A stretch of DNA of 64,000 nucleotides from Escallonia rubra (GCA_033065855.1 JAVXUO010000938.1:62001-126000); one strand, 5' to 3'. Shown: positions 1 through 13,400, counted from the first letter of the stretch. A program made the numbers and translations. The notes: a model not told the origin generated them from the letters alone.

Positions 1-79
1 TGAAAATACCAGCATAACACTCAGATGTGTAGTTCCTTTCGCTATGAGAAAAGTATAATGCTCGTTTAGCTTCATTTTA

Positions 80-160
80 TCTATATCTATACTACTTATA
101 TGAGTACACATTTACATTTTTGGTGTAATACCCTTTTGGTATTATATTGAAACTCACCAA
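80..160 (+). repeat. Possible Helitron-like 5' terminus
   Basis: A TC-starting stretch, TCTATACTACTTATA at 86, is followed by the phrase 'tttttggtgtaatacc'. The same start and phrase recur at about 32327, and the phrase alone near 33810. TC plus CTATACTA is typical of plant Helitron 5' ends. No matching hairpin plus CTAG end was found nearby, so this is a family resemblance only. Confidence 0.35.
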
Positions 161-1940
161 GGTGACGATAAGTGTCCATTATCACGATAAAAATGTAAAA
201 TACTATTCCCCACTCTTCTAAAACTTTCAGTTACCTTAGAGTCTCCTACTCTTACACTGCACATAACTGCCATTCTCCCTCATCAGCCTATGTTCACCCT
301 TCTTACATCTCCATTGTATATTGAAATAGGTATCATTCATCATAAAAATATTTTTTTCGAACACTCTACGGTAATTTTCCTTGGGTTAATTTGCATTCTT
401 TTTGTATTTTTTGCATTTTTTAGAACAAATGTAGCATCTGTGTATCATTTTTTTTTCATTTCATACATATTCTTTAACTTTTCCATTTTCTTCTCTCCAT
501 TTCCCCTTCCCTTACTCTGTATTTCCCCTTCTCCCTTAACGTGGTTATGCGATTGGGCGATTGGCGGTACGGGGCAAGACTAAAGGGTTGTGGGTGGCCG
601 GCATCGCTGGATTGTCATGCGGCGGCCTGAGTTGATGCCTGGTGGCGAGACTGCTCTGACGGTTGTCGTGGGTGGGCTAATCTATGGAAGCCGGAGATGG
701 GTTGCCGTTGGCGGCCCTCGACGTGTGACTGGCAGTTGTGTGGTTGGCGACCGTGGGTGGGTCGATCGATGGGGACATACATGGGTGGTTGATTGGTGGT
801 TGTTAGTGGCTCTGGCCGGGAAAGACCAGCAATGGTCGTTGTTGGCCATCGGCCTTTGCCATAAATGTTGTATGGCAGCGAGCACCAACCCCAATCTCAT
901 TTTTCTCTCTCTATGATTAACAACCATGCACAACTCATGCACCTCATTTCTAGCCACCACAACCGCAATGCTACCGCCATAACTAATCGCCAAACGCATC
1001 CACTATGACAACCATGAGTCAACCCACACCTATCTCGGACCACCATAACAAGCAATCATGCCACCAAAATCGACCCCCAAATGTACTATCTACCACCACC
1101 ACAAGTCCACCCACAGGAACCATCGAGACCACCTGCCACAAATAACCAATCAAACACACCATCCACTGCTTCTATGTGAAAACCTTTGGTCCAAACACCC
1201 ATGGATCCGAAAATCATGGCATCGATGAGAGTGGTGCACGTAATGTTACAGCAGTGGTGGCTAAATGCTTTGGTGGTGGTCATGGTGTTGGGTTCGATAG
1301 TGGTGGTCTAGTAGATGGTGCTTCTGGGTGGTGCTTGATGTTAAAGGTTGTAATGGTGATGGTGGTTTCACGTTCGGCAGTGGTTCGGTGGTATTGCGGT
1401 GGCGGTGGTCAAGTGCTCTTGTGACGGGGGTGGTTGGCAATCGTGGTGATATGGTGGATTGATAGGGTGGATTGAAGTAGTGGAACCCTAATTGAAGTAT
1501 AAATTGGTAGTGAAGATTTTACAATTCTTAAAGTAAGTAAAACGAAATTGTGAGGGTAATTACGTCTTCTCAATAATCCCTTAACAGTTTTGGTTAGTTT
1601 GTGCACTTTTCATGAGTGGGAGTAGGTTTATTACACATTTTTTAACATCAGGGGACCAAATTGCAAATTGATGTAACCATGGGGAACCCAATTGCATTTT
1701 CTATTATGCAACTAATTCAATGCGGGGAAAATTTTGAAAAGACGTAAGTAGCAATTCTCTGTTGTTCTTTACAAGACAAAGTTAATGCTATTCGAATTAA
1801 AATAAAACTACTAAGAAGTAACTATGTGGCAATATATGAACGACAAGGGCGTCCACAAATAAACAGTCTTAGGCTTTAACAGTATTGGTATTGATTTTCA
1901 ATAAATAAATTTTAGATTAAATCACAATCACTTCTAAAAA
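161..1940. other. Intergenic; strand-asymmetric G/C-rich low-complexity block
   Basis: No gene recognised. From about 590 to 1480 the base composition is unlike the AT-rich surroundings: GGTGG-type runs dominate at 590-850 and 1200-1480, and CCACC-type runs at 900-1160, so the skew flips strand twice. Open frames here have no recognisable domain and look like products of the low-complexity composition. A similar CCACC-rich block lies at 17780-19090. The rest is AT-rich sequence with no visible feature. Confidence 0.5.
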
Positions 1941-1949
1941 ATTTAACTT

Positions 1950-2690
1950 TAAGTTGTTTTTATTTTTAAATTTCAGTTGCAAGACAATGTTCTTTTAACT
2001 AAATATATTTAAGTTTTTTTATATGTTGATTAAAATATTTATTGTGCTATAAAAATTAATTTTTTTTATATGTTGATTAAAAATATTAATGTGGCATAAT
2101 TTTATTATGCGTATGTCATGAGTTTTATTCGGTAATGAAAACGTTTATTTCTACTCTATATACTATTATATACTTCCAAAAAACATATCGATGGTGGATA
2201 AGTCTCGCAAGTAATATCAATATGGAAATAGAAATTACAAAAGATGGATTGTTGTGCATCTTAACAGTGATATTGATTTGGTTGCATCTTAGAACCCAAC
2301 AATGCTCACGAAGGATGAACCCACCAAACATGGAGCAATATCCGGAAGAGAATACGATCAGCCGTCGAAGAACCGCCAGTGGAAAATTCAAAGTACCTAA
2401 TCTCCAACTGCAATAACTGAACATATTTTCAATTCTAATATGCATCATTTATTAAGCCTTGGTTTTTTTTTTTTTTTTGGTTCCCATTTTAGGTGCATAT
2501 TTTACCCTATTTTTCGTTCTTTCCTATTTTTATTTTTTCAACAGTTTTTTTTCTTCACTGATTTTTCGCATCTAAGTTTAACTTTTTTTTGCCTTTTTTT
2601 CTGGCATATTCAAGTTTATTTGTTTTGTTTTTCAGTTTTTCAATACGTTAATTGCTTGTTAACCCAAAAATGCGCGACAATTTTCAACCA
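1950..2690. repeat. Duplicated block, copy A
   Basis: This block recurs almost colinearly at 3571-3664 plus 6320-6935. Shared landmarks include GCAAGACAATGTTC / GCAAGACAAGGTTC, 'tgttgattaaaatatttattgtgc', 'ggaagagaatacgatcagcc' and the T-rich run before 'ttcccatttt'. Copy A is uninterrupted. No transposase or known LTR was recognised, so the nature of the unit is unknown. Confidence 0.8.
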
Positions 2691-2732
2691 AATTAAAAAG
2701 GGAGTAATAAAGGGATTTGTTTATTTTTGTTT

Positions 2733-3113
2733 TTCTTTCTCGTCACACTTTTAATTATCCAGTGTTTAGAATAAATTTATTACCTTATGTTTATTTTATT
2801 TCAACCAAATTAAAAAGAGAATCATAAATGGAGGGTAGGAGTGTTATTAGCGTAATTAATGGAAAGATAATTGTCCAAAAATGATTTACAATATTCGTAG
2901 TATTATAGGTTCTATTCTTTCTCGTCACACTTTTTATTTCCCCATGTTTAGAATAGATTCATTACCTCATGTTTATTTCATTTAAATCAAATTAAAAAAG
3001 GGAGTCATAAAGGGAGGGTATGATTGTTATTGGTGTAATTAACGGAAGACATAATCGTCCAAATATAATTTACATTATTCGTACTTTTATAAGTAGTATA
3101 GATTAGCTTTAAG
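2733..3113 (-). repeat. Two-copy 182-bp tandem repeat ending in a Helitron-like 5' terminus
   Basis: TTCTTTCTCGTCACAC occurs at 2733 and 2915, a period of 182 bp. The following sequence (GTTTAGAATA..., 'ggagggta', 'gtaattaa', 'cgtccaaa', 'tattcgta') is shared by both copies. Read on the minus strand, the right edge begins A|TCTATACTACTTATAAAAG at 3113, the usual form of a plant Helitron 5' end. No 3' hairpin with CTAG was found to the left. Confidence 0.65.
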
Positions 3114-3664
3114 TTATTACAAATATAGTTTGAATAAAGTGTACTGAAATCAATTTCAATGTGACAAAATGACAAAGAAGTCAATTTAGTTTTTCAATAA
3201 ATGATGCTGAAAATCTTTGCAATAGAAGATATATTTGATACTTTATTTGGTCAGACCAAAATATGAAAATGTGTTTTTCAGCCTTCGAAAGTTGATTAAT
3301 TTAGTTTGCAAATTTGTTAAACACTTAGCAATAGGATTTAATCCAGATTTAGTTAGATATGATCATTTCATAATCAATTCCAAACAAGCTCTAACAAATT
3401 CGAAAAAAAGCTGAAAAGAGTTGAAAATTGTTCTCAGTATGCAGAGGAGATGATATTAGCTTTGATGATTTTACACACTTGGATCTCTAATCTAATGAAG
3501 TGAACTCTAGAGTTTTCTGCTCGTGGCTATTTGGCCATTTGTAGTTTTATATCCATCGATAATGATATTTGTTATTTTATTTTTAAAATTCCGTTGCAAG
3601 ACAAGGTTCTTTTAACTAAAAATATCAAAGTTTTTTTTTATGTTGATTAAAATATTTATTGTGC

Positions 3665-6128
3665 ATCAAGTAGCTATAGATCATTTTGCCAACTTCCTTG
3701 GTACTCCTGTTCCCCATCACCACATTTCAAGAACTAGGCTGAACAGCTTCATTAAGAGGAAAGTGGATATACAGGATCATTTGGATTTATGCTCACCAAT
3801 CCAAGAAAAGGAAGTTAAGGAGGCAATGTTTTCTTTCAAGAACAACAAAGCTCCTGGGCCAGATGGTTTCAGTGCTGAATTTTTTCAACAAAATTGGGAT
3901 ATGGTAGGGAAAATAGTCACTGCTGCAGTTTTGGAGATGCTCAATAACAATGCAGGTATCAGGAATTTCAATAACACAGCTTTAACCTTGATTCCCAAAA
4001 TCCCTTGCCCTAGTACCATGAAAAATTTTAGGCCTATAGCTTGCTGTAATGTAATCTATAAATGTGTTTCTAAAATCTTGAGTACTAGACTTAAAAAGGT
4101 GCTACCAAAGTTGATATTCCAAAGGCAGTCTGCTTTTGTGACTAATAGGAGTATTGTTGATAACATATTATTGATGCAAGAACTAGTGAAAAATTATCAC
4201 AAAAGTGGGGGTACTCCAAGGTTTGTGATGAAATTGGATATTCAAAAGGCATATGATTCTGTGGGCTGGGAATTTTTTAAGACAGTAATGGAATGTATGC
4301 AGTTTCCTTCCGAGTATGTAACATGGATCATGCAATGTGTTACCACAGCAAAATTCTCTATTAATCTCAATGGATGTATGGAAGGCTACTTTGCTAGTGC
4401 TAAAGGTCTAAGACAAGGGGACCCTATATCCCCATATCTTTTTCTTTTAGTCATGGAAGTTTTCTCTGGGATGATGGATGAATACTCTACAATGGAGACT
4501 TTCCACTTTCATCCTAAATGCAAGGAACTAAAAATTAGTCATCTGTGTTTTGCTGATGACTTATTTTTGATTGCTCAAGCAAAAAGTGAAACTATGAAAC
4601 TTATCAAAAAGGCATTAAAGGAATTTGAGGAGTTATCAGGCCTAGCACCTAATCTGGACAAGAGCTCTGTATTTTTTGCTGGTGTTAATCAGGGGGAGGC
4701 AGGACAGCTGAGTGATATCATTGGAATACTTGCTGGGGATCTTCCTGTTACATATCTTGGGGTACCTCTTATCTCTACAAAGTTGCAGTATAAAGAGTGC
4801 AAAGTGTTGGTAGAGAAGGGGACAAAGAAAATTAATAGCTGGGCAACTAAATACATGTCTTGTATAGGAAGAGTGCAATTGGCAATCACAATGTTGCTCA
4901 GTATGCAAGTGTATTGGTGTAGTATTTTCATACTACCTAAGAAAATACTAAAGCTGATTGAAGCTAAAGTGAGAGCTTTTATATGGACATGAAAGGATAA
5001 TGTAGGGCCTGGAGCAAAAGTTGCTTGGAAACAAGTATGTTTACCAAAAAAGGAAGGGGGATTGGGCATTAAAAGGATGGATGAATGGAATAGAGCAGCA
5101 ATGTGTAAATATCTATGGGATCTGCCAGGAAAAAAGAATCTTTGTGGATCAAGTGGTGTCATATGTTTATAATAAAAGATAGACATTTCTGGACATTTAA
5201 ACCACCAGCAGTGATGTCTTGGACATGGACAAAGTTAATGAAGCTCAGAGACAAAGTGCAACAATGGATAAAATATATAGGGGATGGCAGTTCAACTTGG
5301 TTATGGCAAGATAATTGGCTTCCAAATGGCATAATCATTACTAGATATGGGCAAAGAATTGTCTATGACTCTGGATTGAATATGAATTCAAAGGTCAAAG
5401 ACATTATGCACAACAACACATGGAGACTCCCAGCTATAAGATCAAGAGCTTTGCAGGGCCTGAAATCAGAACTTGAGACTTTGCCTGTTCCAAACTCTCA
5501 AACTCAAGATACTCTCATTTGGTCTTTAGACAGCTCTGGACAATTTTCAATCAAATCTGCTTGGGAAGGAATCAGAATAAGAAAAAATACAGCTCCTTGG
5601 TGGAAATTATTATGGTTTCCTGGACACATACCTAGATGCTCAATGATGCTATGGTTGTTGTGCAATAGAGGATTAAGAACAAAAGCAAAGTTAAAAAGCT
5701 GGAAGATATTGCAAGATGACAAATGTGTGCTATGTGCTACACAGGAAGAAACTGAAGATCATATGTTCTGGAGATGTATATATGCTCAGGAGCTATGGGA
5801 GGTAGTCATGAATAAACTGCAGGTATCTCCACAAGTACAAACTTGGAATAAAATGATACACTATGCATGCATCAAGTTCAGAAGAAAAAGTTTGAAAGCA
5901 AAACTATGTAAACTCCTTATTGCAGCTACATGCTATGGACTATGGCATGAGAGGAATGCAAGAGTCTTTAAACAACAAGTTGTGTCAGTACATGGATGCC
6001 TGGGGGTGATTCAACAATGGGTGAAATATAGGACATTTAGTTGGAAAAAGGCACCTGCAACTTCAGTTAATCAAATGTTGTGTGAAGCTTGGGGTATTGA
6101 TAAACAACTATTGTTAGAAGGGAGATAG
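3665..6128 (+). pseudogene. LINE reverse transcriptase with zf-RVT C-terminus, disrupted
   Basis: Remains of the LINE second ORF, which copies element RNA into DNA at the nicked target. Visible motifs include KAPGPDGF near 3850, PIACCNVIYK near 4035, the RQGDPISPYLF block near 4410 and the catalytic FADD box near 4550. The C-terminal part (5115-6128) carries the plant L1 zf-RVT region, with CVLCATQEETEDHMFWRC as a Cys/His cluster followed by the terminal LWHERNARVF motif. The N-terminal endonuclease is absent through 5' truncation. The reading frame is broken twice: a TGA at 4990, probably a mutated Trp codon, and a frameshift at about 5110-5135 in the KYLWDL region. The copy is therefore dead, but it is only lightly decayed and probably young. 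Confidence 0.9.
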
Positions 6129-6319
6129 TGTCTTGATGGAGATGGCAACATGAAGAGAGTTTGGTAGAAACTGGTATGTTATACATTGTAAAATTGTACA
6201 GGAAGATAGTTAGTGAATTGTATAGATGGCAACAGAGAACAATTATGTACATATTTTGTTGAAATGGAATGAAATAACTCACTGTGACCTTTACCCCAAA
6301 AAATATATATATATATATT
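3665..6319 (+). mobile_element. 5'-truncated LINE (L1-type non-LTR retrotransposon)
   Basis: The element is flanked by a perfect 12-bp direct repeat, TATTTATTGTGC, at 3653-3664 and 6320-6331. It starts abruptly inside the reverse-transcriptase ORF, has no endonuclease domain, and ends in a short A/TA-rich tail after 'ttacccc'. This is the usual product of incomplete target-primed reverse transcription. It lies inside copy B of the duplicated block. Confidence 0.9.
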
Positions 6320-6952
6320 TATTTATTGTGCTATAAAAATTAAAGTTTTTTATATGTTGATTAAAAATATTAATGTGGCATAATTTTATTATACGTAGGT
6401 CATGAGTATTATTCGGTAATGAAAACGTTTATTTATACTCTATATACTATTATATACTTTTAATTTTTTTGCCAAAAAACATATCAATAGTGGATAAGTC
6501 CCGCAAGTAATATGAATATGGAAATAGAAATTACAAAAGATGGATTGTTGTGCATCTTAACAGTGATATTGATTTGGCTACGTCTTAGAACCCAACAATG
6601 TTCACGAAGGATGAACCCACCAGACATGGAGCAATATCCGGAAGAGAATACGATCAGCCGTTGAAGAAGAACCGCTAGTGGGAAATGCAAAGCACCTAAT
6701 CTCCAACTGCAATAACTGAACAGCTTTTCAATTCTAATACACGTCATATATTAAGCCTTGGTTTTTTTTTTTTTTTGGTTCCCATTTTTGGTGCATATTT
6801 TACCCTATTTTCGTTCTTTTCTATTTTTATTTTTTCAATAGTTTTTTTTCTTCACTGGTTTTTCTCATCTAAGTTTAACTTTTTTTGCTTTTTTTTCTGG
6901 CATATTCAAGTTTATTTGTTTTGTTTTTCAAAATGTTAATTGCTTGATCATG

Positions 6953-7311
6953 TTTTTTTTTTTTTTGGGACCGTCTCACAAGAATTGCTCACTTTTCAAA
7001 TTAAGAAACATTTTGTAGGTACGTTTACATATTTACCCTTTTTATATTTTTTTATTCTATTTCTCTCTTCACATTTAACTCTTCCCCAATTCTTTTTTTC
7101 TCTTTTTGCCATCTTCTTACACTTTTTTCCTCTATTTTTTTTCTCTCCATATTTAATACTCCACTCATTTATTTTCTATCTCCTGACCTACTTTATTTTC
7201 CTCATCTCTATAAATGGTAGAATGAGAAACAGACAATATATGACCAATATCCTTAATTTGTGTGCAAAATAATAATAATAATAATGATCGAATTATGTGG
7301 GACAGAAGGAG
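6953..7311. mobile_element. Stowaway-like (Mariner-type) MITE relic
   Basis: The right edge reads GGGACAGAAGGAGTA, the typical Stowaway terminal motif. It is preceded by 'cttaatttgtgtgcaaaata', often seen just inside this family. The left side has 'gggaccgtctcac' and 'cttttcaaattaagaaaca', which match the usual inner left end, but the left terminus is decayed. The core is a CT-rich tract. Exact ends and the TA duplication could not be fixed. Confidence 0.5.
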
Positions 7312-10300
7312 TAGTTTATAACAACGTGCCACCTCGGATGTTGTTCCATTCTGTATGGTGCACTGATTCTTGTATACGGAAGTAACTCTTTCCATGGGTG
7401 CATTTTCAAAGGTTGTTGAAACTCTTTACGTGTTAGGTTTGTCTGATTGCACCGGATACAAATTATTTTTTTTTATGAAAAAGCAGCTAAAAAGGGTGAA
7501 TAGTCACTTGGGAATTGAGAGGGTGTCTGATCTCGTGTAACTTAAAGTTTTTATATTAGCTTCTATACGTTAACATCGAACTTAAAATGGTTAAATTTTT
7601 GAAGATAAGATAAAAATAGTTATCAAACTTGTACACGCACATACAGACACGTTTACCCCCACCGTGTATTCTCCATTATCTAGGAGGAAGTCTTTGACTT
7701 GGGTTACGTTTTTCGAACTAATCAATACGCACCTTAGAGGATTCTATTTTTCATATTTGATGATCCTATTTTGGAAAGAGAAACTCCTTCCCTTCTTTCG
7801 CTACATAATTCAACCAAACTCATAAATAAAGTACAAAAGGAAACTAAATGCAAGCCCCGGGTAGAAGGAGGTTAATCTCAGTTACTTTGTACGTCAGATA
7901 CAGAGCCACCATCCCGAGCTGAAATCCCAAATTATTTTTCAAAGAACAAAGTTTGGCTTCTATTCGGGTTGTAAGAATCTTTTTCCAATTCCGTATATAG
8001 TGATAATTAATAGTCACTAAATATTTTCAGGGGTTTTTGTACTAACACTTTCAATAACGATCTTTGGCAGCAATTTTTTTAGTTTCACCAAATAAAAGTC
8101 ACTAGAAATATTCTACGATCGTTAATTGTCGTTATATGGGGATAAAAAGAAGATTTCTTCAACCCAGTGAAAGCTAAAAAAAATTTGTTTCCAAAGGTGT
8201 CGAGTTCAAATCCAAGCACAAAATTCTCCTACTGCTATTGGACTTCTTCACAAGTGGGAAGCTTAAGAGTTTTGAAAACAGAAAGAAAAAAGGGAAACCG
8301 GTGAATTTCACTCGAGCCGGCTCTGTTCCGTCTCATGTGCCCTCCTAACGCCTGGCCAATCGAGAACTCAAGGCCACAAATGGAGCACTCTGTATCTTAG
8401 GGTTACCCAGTGGGGAGTTGCGCGGATGCTTTAGAGTTTTTGGGGTCTTGTGACTCGCCTGGTGACCACCAAGCGCTTGGAATTGGAAAGACGCAAACTG
8501 CCTGTTAACTGTTTTGCATCCCAGGACAAGGCTTGGGTAGTTGATAGCAGCATCAAGTCGTCGTTATTTTGTATTCTCACTGATAGGATGATTTTATATT
8601 TACATACTGAAACATAGTTTACTATATGAATCAGAAAACATTATGCTTAATTACAACATGTTATTAGTTTTATACAAATCCATTTGAGAAATTTCTCATT
8701 CATATCCACAATACATCTTTCTTACTAAATTGCTCGTGAGATTCATATATTCGTTTCTTAACGGTTTTATATGCAACAAATTTAATTTACGGTAGTTGAA
8801 AGAGTCTTGTCGATCTTTATCCAGTGACAAATCATAATCAAGTTAAGCTACTTCAAAAAGTCTTCATCTTGTGAATTGTACATCAACGTGCTTGCACAAT
8901 TGTTGATAAGTTCCAACTAATGAAAGTCAAAGACACAATTGCACATATTGCACCGTTCTCTCCTTTCCAGAAGTATATCCCTTTTATGTATATACGACAT
9001 TGACGGTAAACAACTTAATTAAACAAACAAGCAACCTATATATGAAATTTGTGCTTATAATCCTTTACACATTTCATAGAATAAAGCCCACAACACCAAC
9101 CCCCCCTCTTTTATTGGTGTGGCCTTCAGTAGTAGGCTGGCTGGCTAGCTTACGTATGTAGAGAAAGGTTGCTTTGTTTGAATTAATTGATAGGGTTAGA
9201 TTGTTTAAAGTGAATTTGATATATATGGTATTGTGTCACTGCGTACGGAGGTCTCTAAAATGTCAGCATCAGGTAGGAGGGATTTAACCAAATCGGATTT
9301 GGATGACAACCACTTGTAATTGTTCCCTTGACTTCATTACTTGGAACTTGTCAGCTTATCCAAGCAAAGTAAGCAAGTCTTTCCTTGTATGTGGAATCTT
9401 TCTCTGGACAGTTTCTAAATTTTTTTTTTTTTTTTGTCTGAATGATAAGTAGCATTCGCGGCTTAACTTTGGCATCAATCGAGGCGAAAATTTCTATATT
9501 GTTAATAGGCGTGAGATGCGCGCATCAACCAGTTAAGGCAAAATTCTTTGTTTAAAAGTTAGCTAATTTAGCTCCGATATCAAAGTTAATGTTTATTCCG
9601 TTGATTCTATGTCAAGGACATACTTTAACACGTTATGTCACTTTCTAGATTAAGAATTATTTATCTTCTAAGGAGATAGACACATATGAAGTTAAGAAAA
9701 CCAAGCTTTCAAGGAATGGAAATTGCCGTTAAATTTTAGAATTGACTTTGTTGGGTCGTCATCACCTACACATTCCGGCTGGGACCAATACTTGCGTGTT
9801 TAGGTGTTAAAGAAAAATCGTGAAATTCTTTGGACTCGAATTAAAGAGAACCCCCTCTAACTTAGAACCGTCGGTTCGGAGGTGTTCCTACTTTTTTAGT
9901 TACGAGACGGTTTTGATTTCAACTTCTGTTACACACAAGATGAACTATGAACTGTCAAGAATGAAAAATAATCGAATTATATATAGTGGCGGAGGAAGCA
10001 GGTGGCACAAGTGGGTATGTGGCATGCTTAAGAAAAATTTGTGCGAATATTAAGTTGTTAGACGATTTTGCCCTCATTAGGTTATAAATTTCCAAAAAGT
10101 GGAGGCACCTTTTGGTCCTTTCAACAATATTCAAAGAAGCCAGATATGGTTTTTGTTCCATAGGTTCGTGTTCCTTTCTCCAAATCAATTCTTGAACCCT
10201 TTGATAATTCCAAAAGTAAAGGAGTAATAAGTTTGAGTCTATGCCTATCTATGGGTTGTAGATGTAAAAATTAGTTGTTGAAATTGGGGATTGCGAATTT

Positions 10301-10400
10301 AGACCGTGCAAATGGTACCCAAAAAAAAAAAAAAACAAAAAAAACCTGCATATCTAAGAAATAAGTAGATCAAAGAGTCTTGCATCTTTTAGTAAAACTG
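7312..10400. other. Intergenic, no gene seen
   Basis: AT-rich sequence without a recognisable gene. It contains one member of a dispersed repeat (7965-8150). A somewhat more GC-rich stretch at 8290-8520 has no domain in any frame. There is a short poly-A tract at about 10321-10335. Confidence 0.5.
7965..8150 (+). repeat. Dispersed repeat family, member 1
   Basis: Shares 'gttgtaagaat', 'ccgtatatagtgataat', 'gtcactaaata', 'aacactttcaataacgatctt' and 'gttaattgtcgttatatggg' in the same order with 58715-58915, and more weakly with 22715-22865. The GTCACTAAA core resembles the subterminal repeats of plant DNA transposons, but no terminal inverted repeat was identified. Confidence 0.6.
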
Positions 10401-13400
10401 AAGTTTTGGTAAACCATGTTTAGGATTGTTCAATGCTTTTAGAAACGCCGAAACAAGAAACAAACACCATTTTTTGCCAAAAATCAGCGGAATTTTTTTG
10501 CAAGTGTTGGTGCCTCAACTTGGAAGATTTTGGCAAAAGAGCTTTTGTTTGCCATCCGCTTATCCGCTCCATTATGGAACGAACGTCTGTTCAAAACGGG
10601 GCGGACGGAAAAAATAAAAAAACAGAAGCTGATTTGCCAAAATCAAGTGAAATGAGGAGAGAGATTCTGACCCACGGTCAAACGCCATAATGTACACTAC
10701 ACTGAATGCCTTCATCTAAAACAACGCCGAACTGATCAATTACATTGTGAAATGGCAAATTCCCGCTAACGACTGGATCTAAGCAACTCGCGTTAAAAGG
10801 CACAACACAGGTAACTTGATCTATTTGCCTCGACAGATCGAAAGAACGTCACAGATTTTTACCCTGGCTTAACGCGCTTAAGACCAAATATTGTCGCATT
10901 ATATGCTCGCCTGTGAACAACGTACCAAATAGGAAACCATGAATGAAGTATGTGAAATCACCCTTCTGTACATTTTCCTGTGCCAGGCAACCCCGGAACT
11001 CTTCTGTCTTCCAGTTTCAGCTTGTGAACCAAAATTGCATAATGGTTGTCAAAGCTGATCAAAATTAAAAATCTTCTTGATTGAAGGAGGAGTCCACAGT
11101 GCAGCACACAAATAGCAGGAGAGGAAAAAATGTCTGATAGGTCACAAGGTTTGATCTGTAATATGAGACCCTAATTCTGATGGTACTCCACAAGTTCCAT
11201 GTCCATATCCTTGCAGTTGCATATACAAAAGTGTGTTCAACACAAGATGCCAGAGGATGTACACGAGACCAGAAAACACGAAAATGGAAACAACGAAAAG
11301 GCTAACCGAAAAGCGCCTGATTGCATGATGCCAGAGCTGCGGAGGGAGTTATACGGCCCGTTTGTATTGGGACTGGAACCAGTGAGATTGGGGTTTATCC
11401 CTCAGGGCGTCTGCCTCTTTAAACATCAAACTATTACAGCATTCAAGCAATCCCTAGCAGAATTCAGGAAAGGAACTACTCAAGTATTGAGTTCGGAAAA
11501 TCCCATTTTAAATCAGGCCGATAGGGAAAAGAGCTGTAAATTTAAAGCAGAAACCGCAGCTCTTAGCATCACATTAAGATTATGATTTTAAGGAATATTT
11601 TACTGATAAGATCTTGCTACTAGCTTGTGTCACCCACTGCAAGGCCCTGCTGCCGAAACCAAATTCCCCTATTTTACCGAAAAGGTTTCACCACTAATAT
11701 GTCATCCACACACTACTCCAAAACTTAATTCAAGATCTTTCAAGAACTTACAGAACATGGTATTTCCGCTCCAACGATTAACCAATCCACTCCATCCTCT
11801 CCCACATGAGTAGTCTATGATAGGAGTGTAGCTCATTCCGCACATACATTGTTAATGGTTGAAGTTCTCCTGTTCAGTCACGCACATGACACAAGTCTGA
11901 ACTAGTATTTCCTTACTAGAGAGCCTCCAAAAATAAACTAGCCACAGGGTAAAGACACTTCTGACAATATGTTGAGAAACTCTTCATACGATCAGACAAC
12001 CAAATAGGTACCCTCCTAATTACTGGACACGCAGAAATGATGAATCACTGATTCAGTGACCAAAATAACTTGATCTTCATTGTTCTCAACAGGTAAGAAT
12101 TTTACTGGTAGATTTTGGTTGATACACCCCCAAACTTAAAGATACCGGCCAGTTTCAATTACTATGTATGGGCCATAAGCAGGTAATCCTTCCATTACCT
12201 TCAAAAAAGTTCCTAACAATCTTCCCCAGGATCAGAATTTTCTTCAAACTCCACAGACAATTACTTCGCATCTTGCTCTTTATTTTTCAGTTCAAATTGT
12301 GTGCTAAGTGTGTTGATAAACTTTCATTATAGAGAAGAAAAAATTCAAACCGTCATGACACATCCAAGATCAAACTTGTAGCTAAAATGGGCCATTTTTT
12401 AGAACACAAACAAAAAGCACAATTTCAAGATGTTATAATCATTGAAGTGGCTGACTGAGTTCCATGCAATCTAGCCAAGATGTTGACAAAAATTTTTGTA
12501 TGCTATAATGTAAAAAGATCAAGGCTCAGTTTGGATGCATCTGAGATGAAAAAACTTGATGATCGAAGTGGCAAATACAAAAAGCAGTTGCCAGTGGACT
12601 TTTATGAAGAAACAAAGGGACAAGCTAACATCGAAGAGCGATAGTAACAGAAAAAGACTAATGTTTACTTTCATGGACTCCAAAGTAGCTCCACTTATCA
12701 CAGTATTCAGATCCATTATTTATAAAACCTAGTCATCTCCCCAAAGTTCACGATAAGCTACTATGTCTAATATTACCTTATTCTACTCAACTACAAATTT
12801 TCTATGTCCAAATACACAAACTAACGAAGCCTAGATGGGGGGGAAAAGATTTAAATTCTCTACAGCTGAATGTCCATAAATTTCTTCATATATATATATC
12901 ACCATAATTTGGTCTGCAATTTGCATTAGCAATATATTCCAGTAAGTAGCATACATACAGAACAAAGTAATAATCCGACAGAATGGCCTATATAACTCAG
13001 CCTCCTTCAACTTTAACTAGGATATGCCAATGATGCTTAATTCAGAAGCTCAAAGATTAACATCCAACTCCTAACCCACTCCGCGTAGATGTCATATGCA
13101 CATTTCAAAACCATGACCTTGCTCCCAAACTCACCCTCTAAAAAACTAGACTAATACTGATATAGCAGCCTTGGCTAAAAAAACGCTCAAAACAAGTAGC
13201 ATATAGATATTATTGGCATAAGCCTGATCTCTATTTTGATATTTTGACAAGTAACAGTAGTATATACAGAAAGAACCGCCACTGAGGGGGCGAACCCAAG
13301 TACACTGTAAGTATACAAGCAGTTGCCCAATCTTTTATTATGGGTATACAAGGTCATCCAAAAAGGGTTTCAGCCTGTTCTCCAATTATACCTTTTGCAA

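Larger units (their letters stand above)
3571..6935. repeat. Duplicated block, copy B, interrupted by a LINE
   Basis: Second copy of the block at 1950-2690. It runs from about 3571 to 3664, is broken by the LINE insertion, and resumes at 6320-6935. The two halves rejoin exactly at the target duplication, so the duplication existed before the LINE inserted. Copy B differs from copy A by point changes and small indels, for example an extra TTAATTTTTTTGC before 'caaaaaacatatca'. Confidence 0.8.

Noticed and set aside
590-1480. Several overlapping open frames of 65-108 codons on both strands
   Set aside because: They arise from GGTGG/CCACC low-complexity sequence, overlap one another in all frames and show no domain or splice context.
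11199-11585. A 128-codon open frame on plus
   Set aside because: No recognisable domain, no plausible splice partners, and composition like the non-coding flanks.
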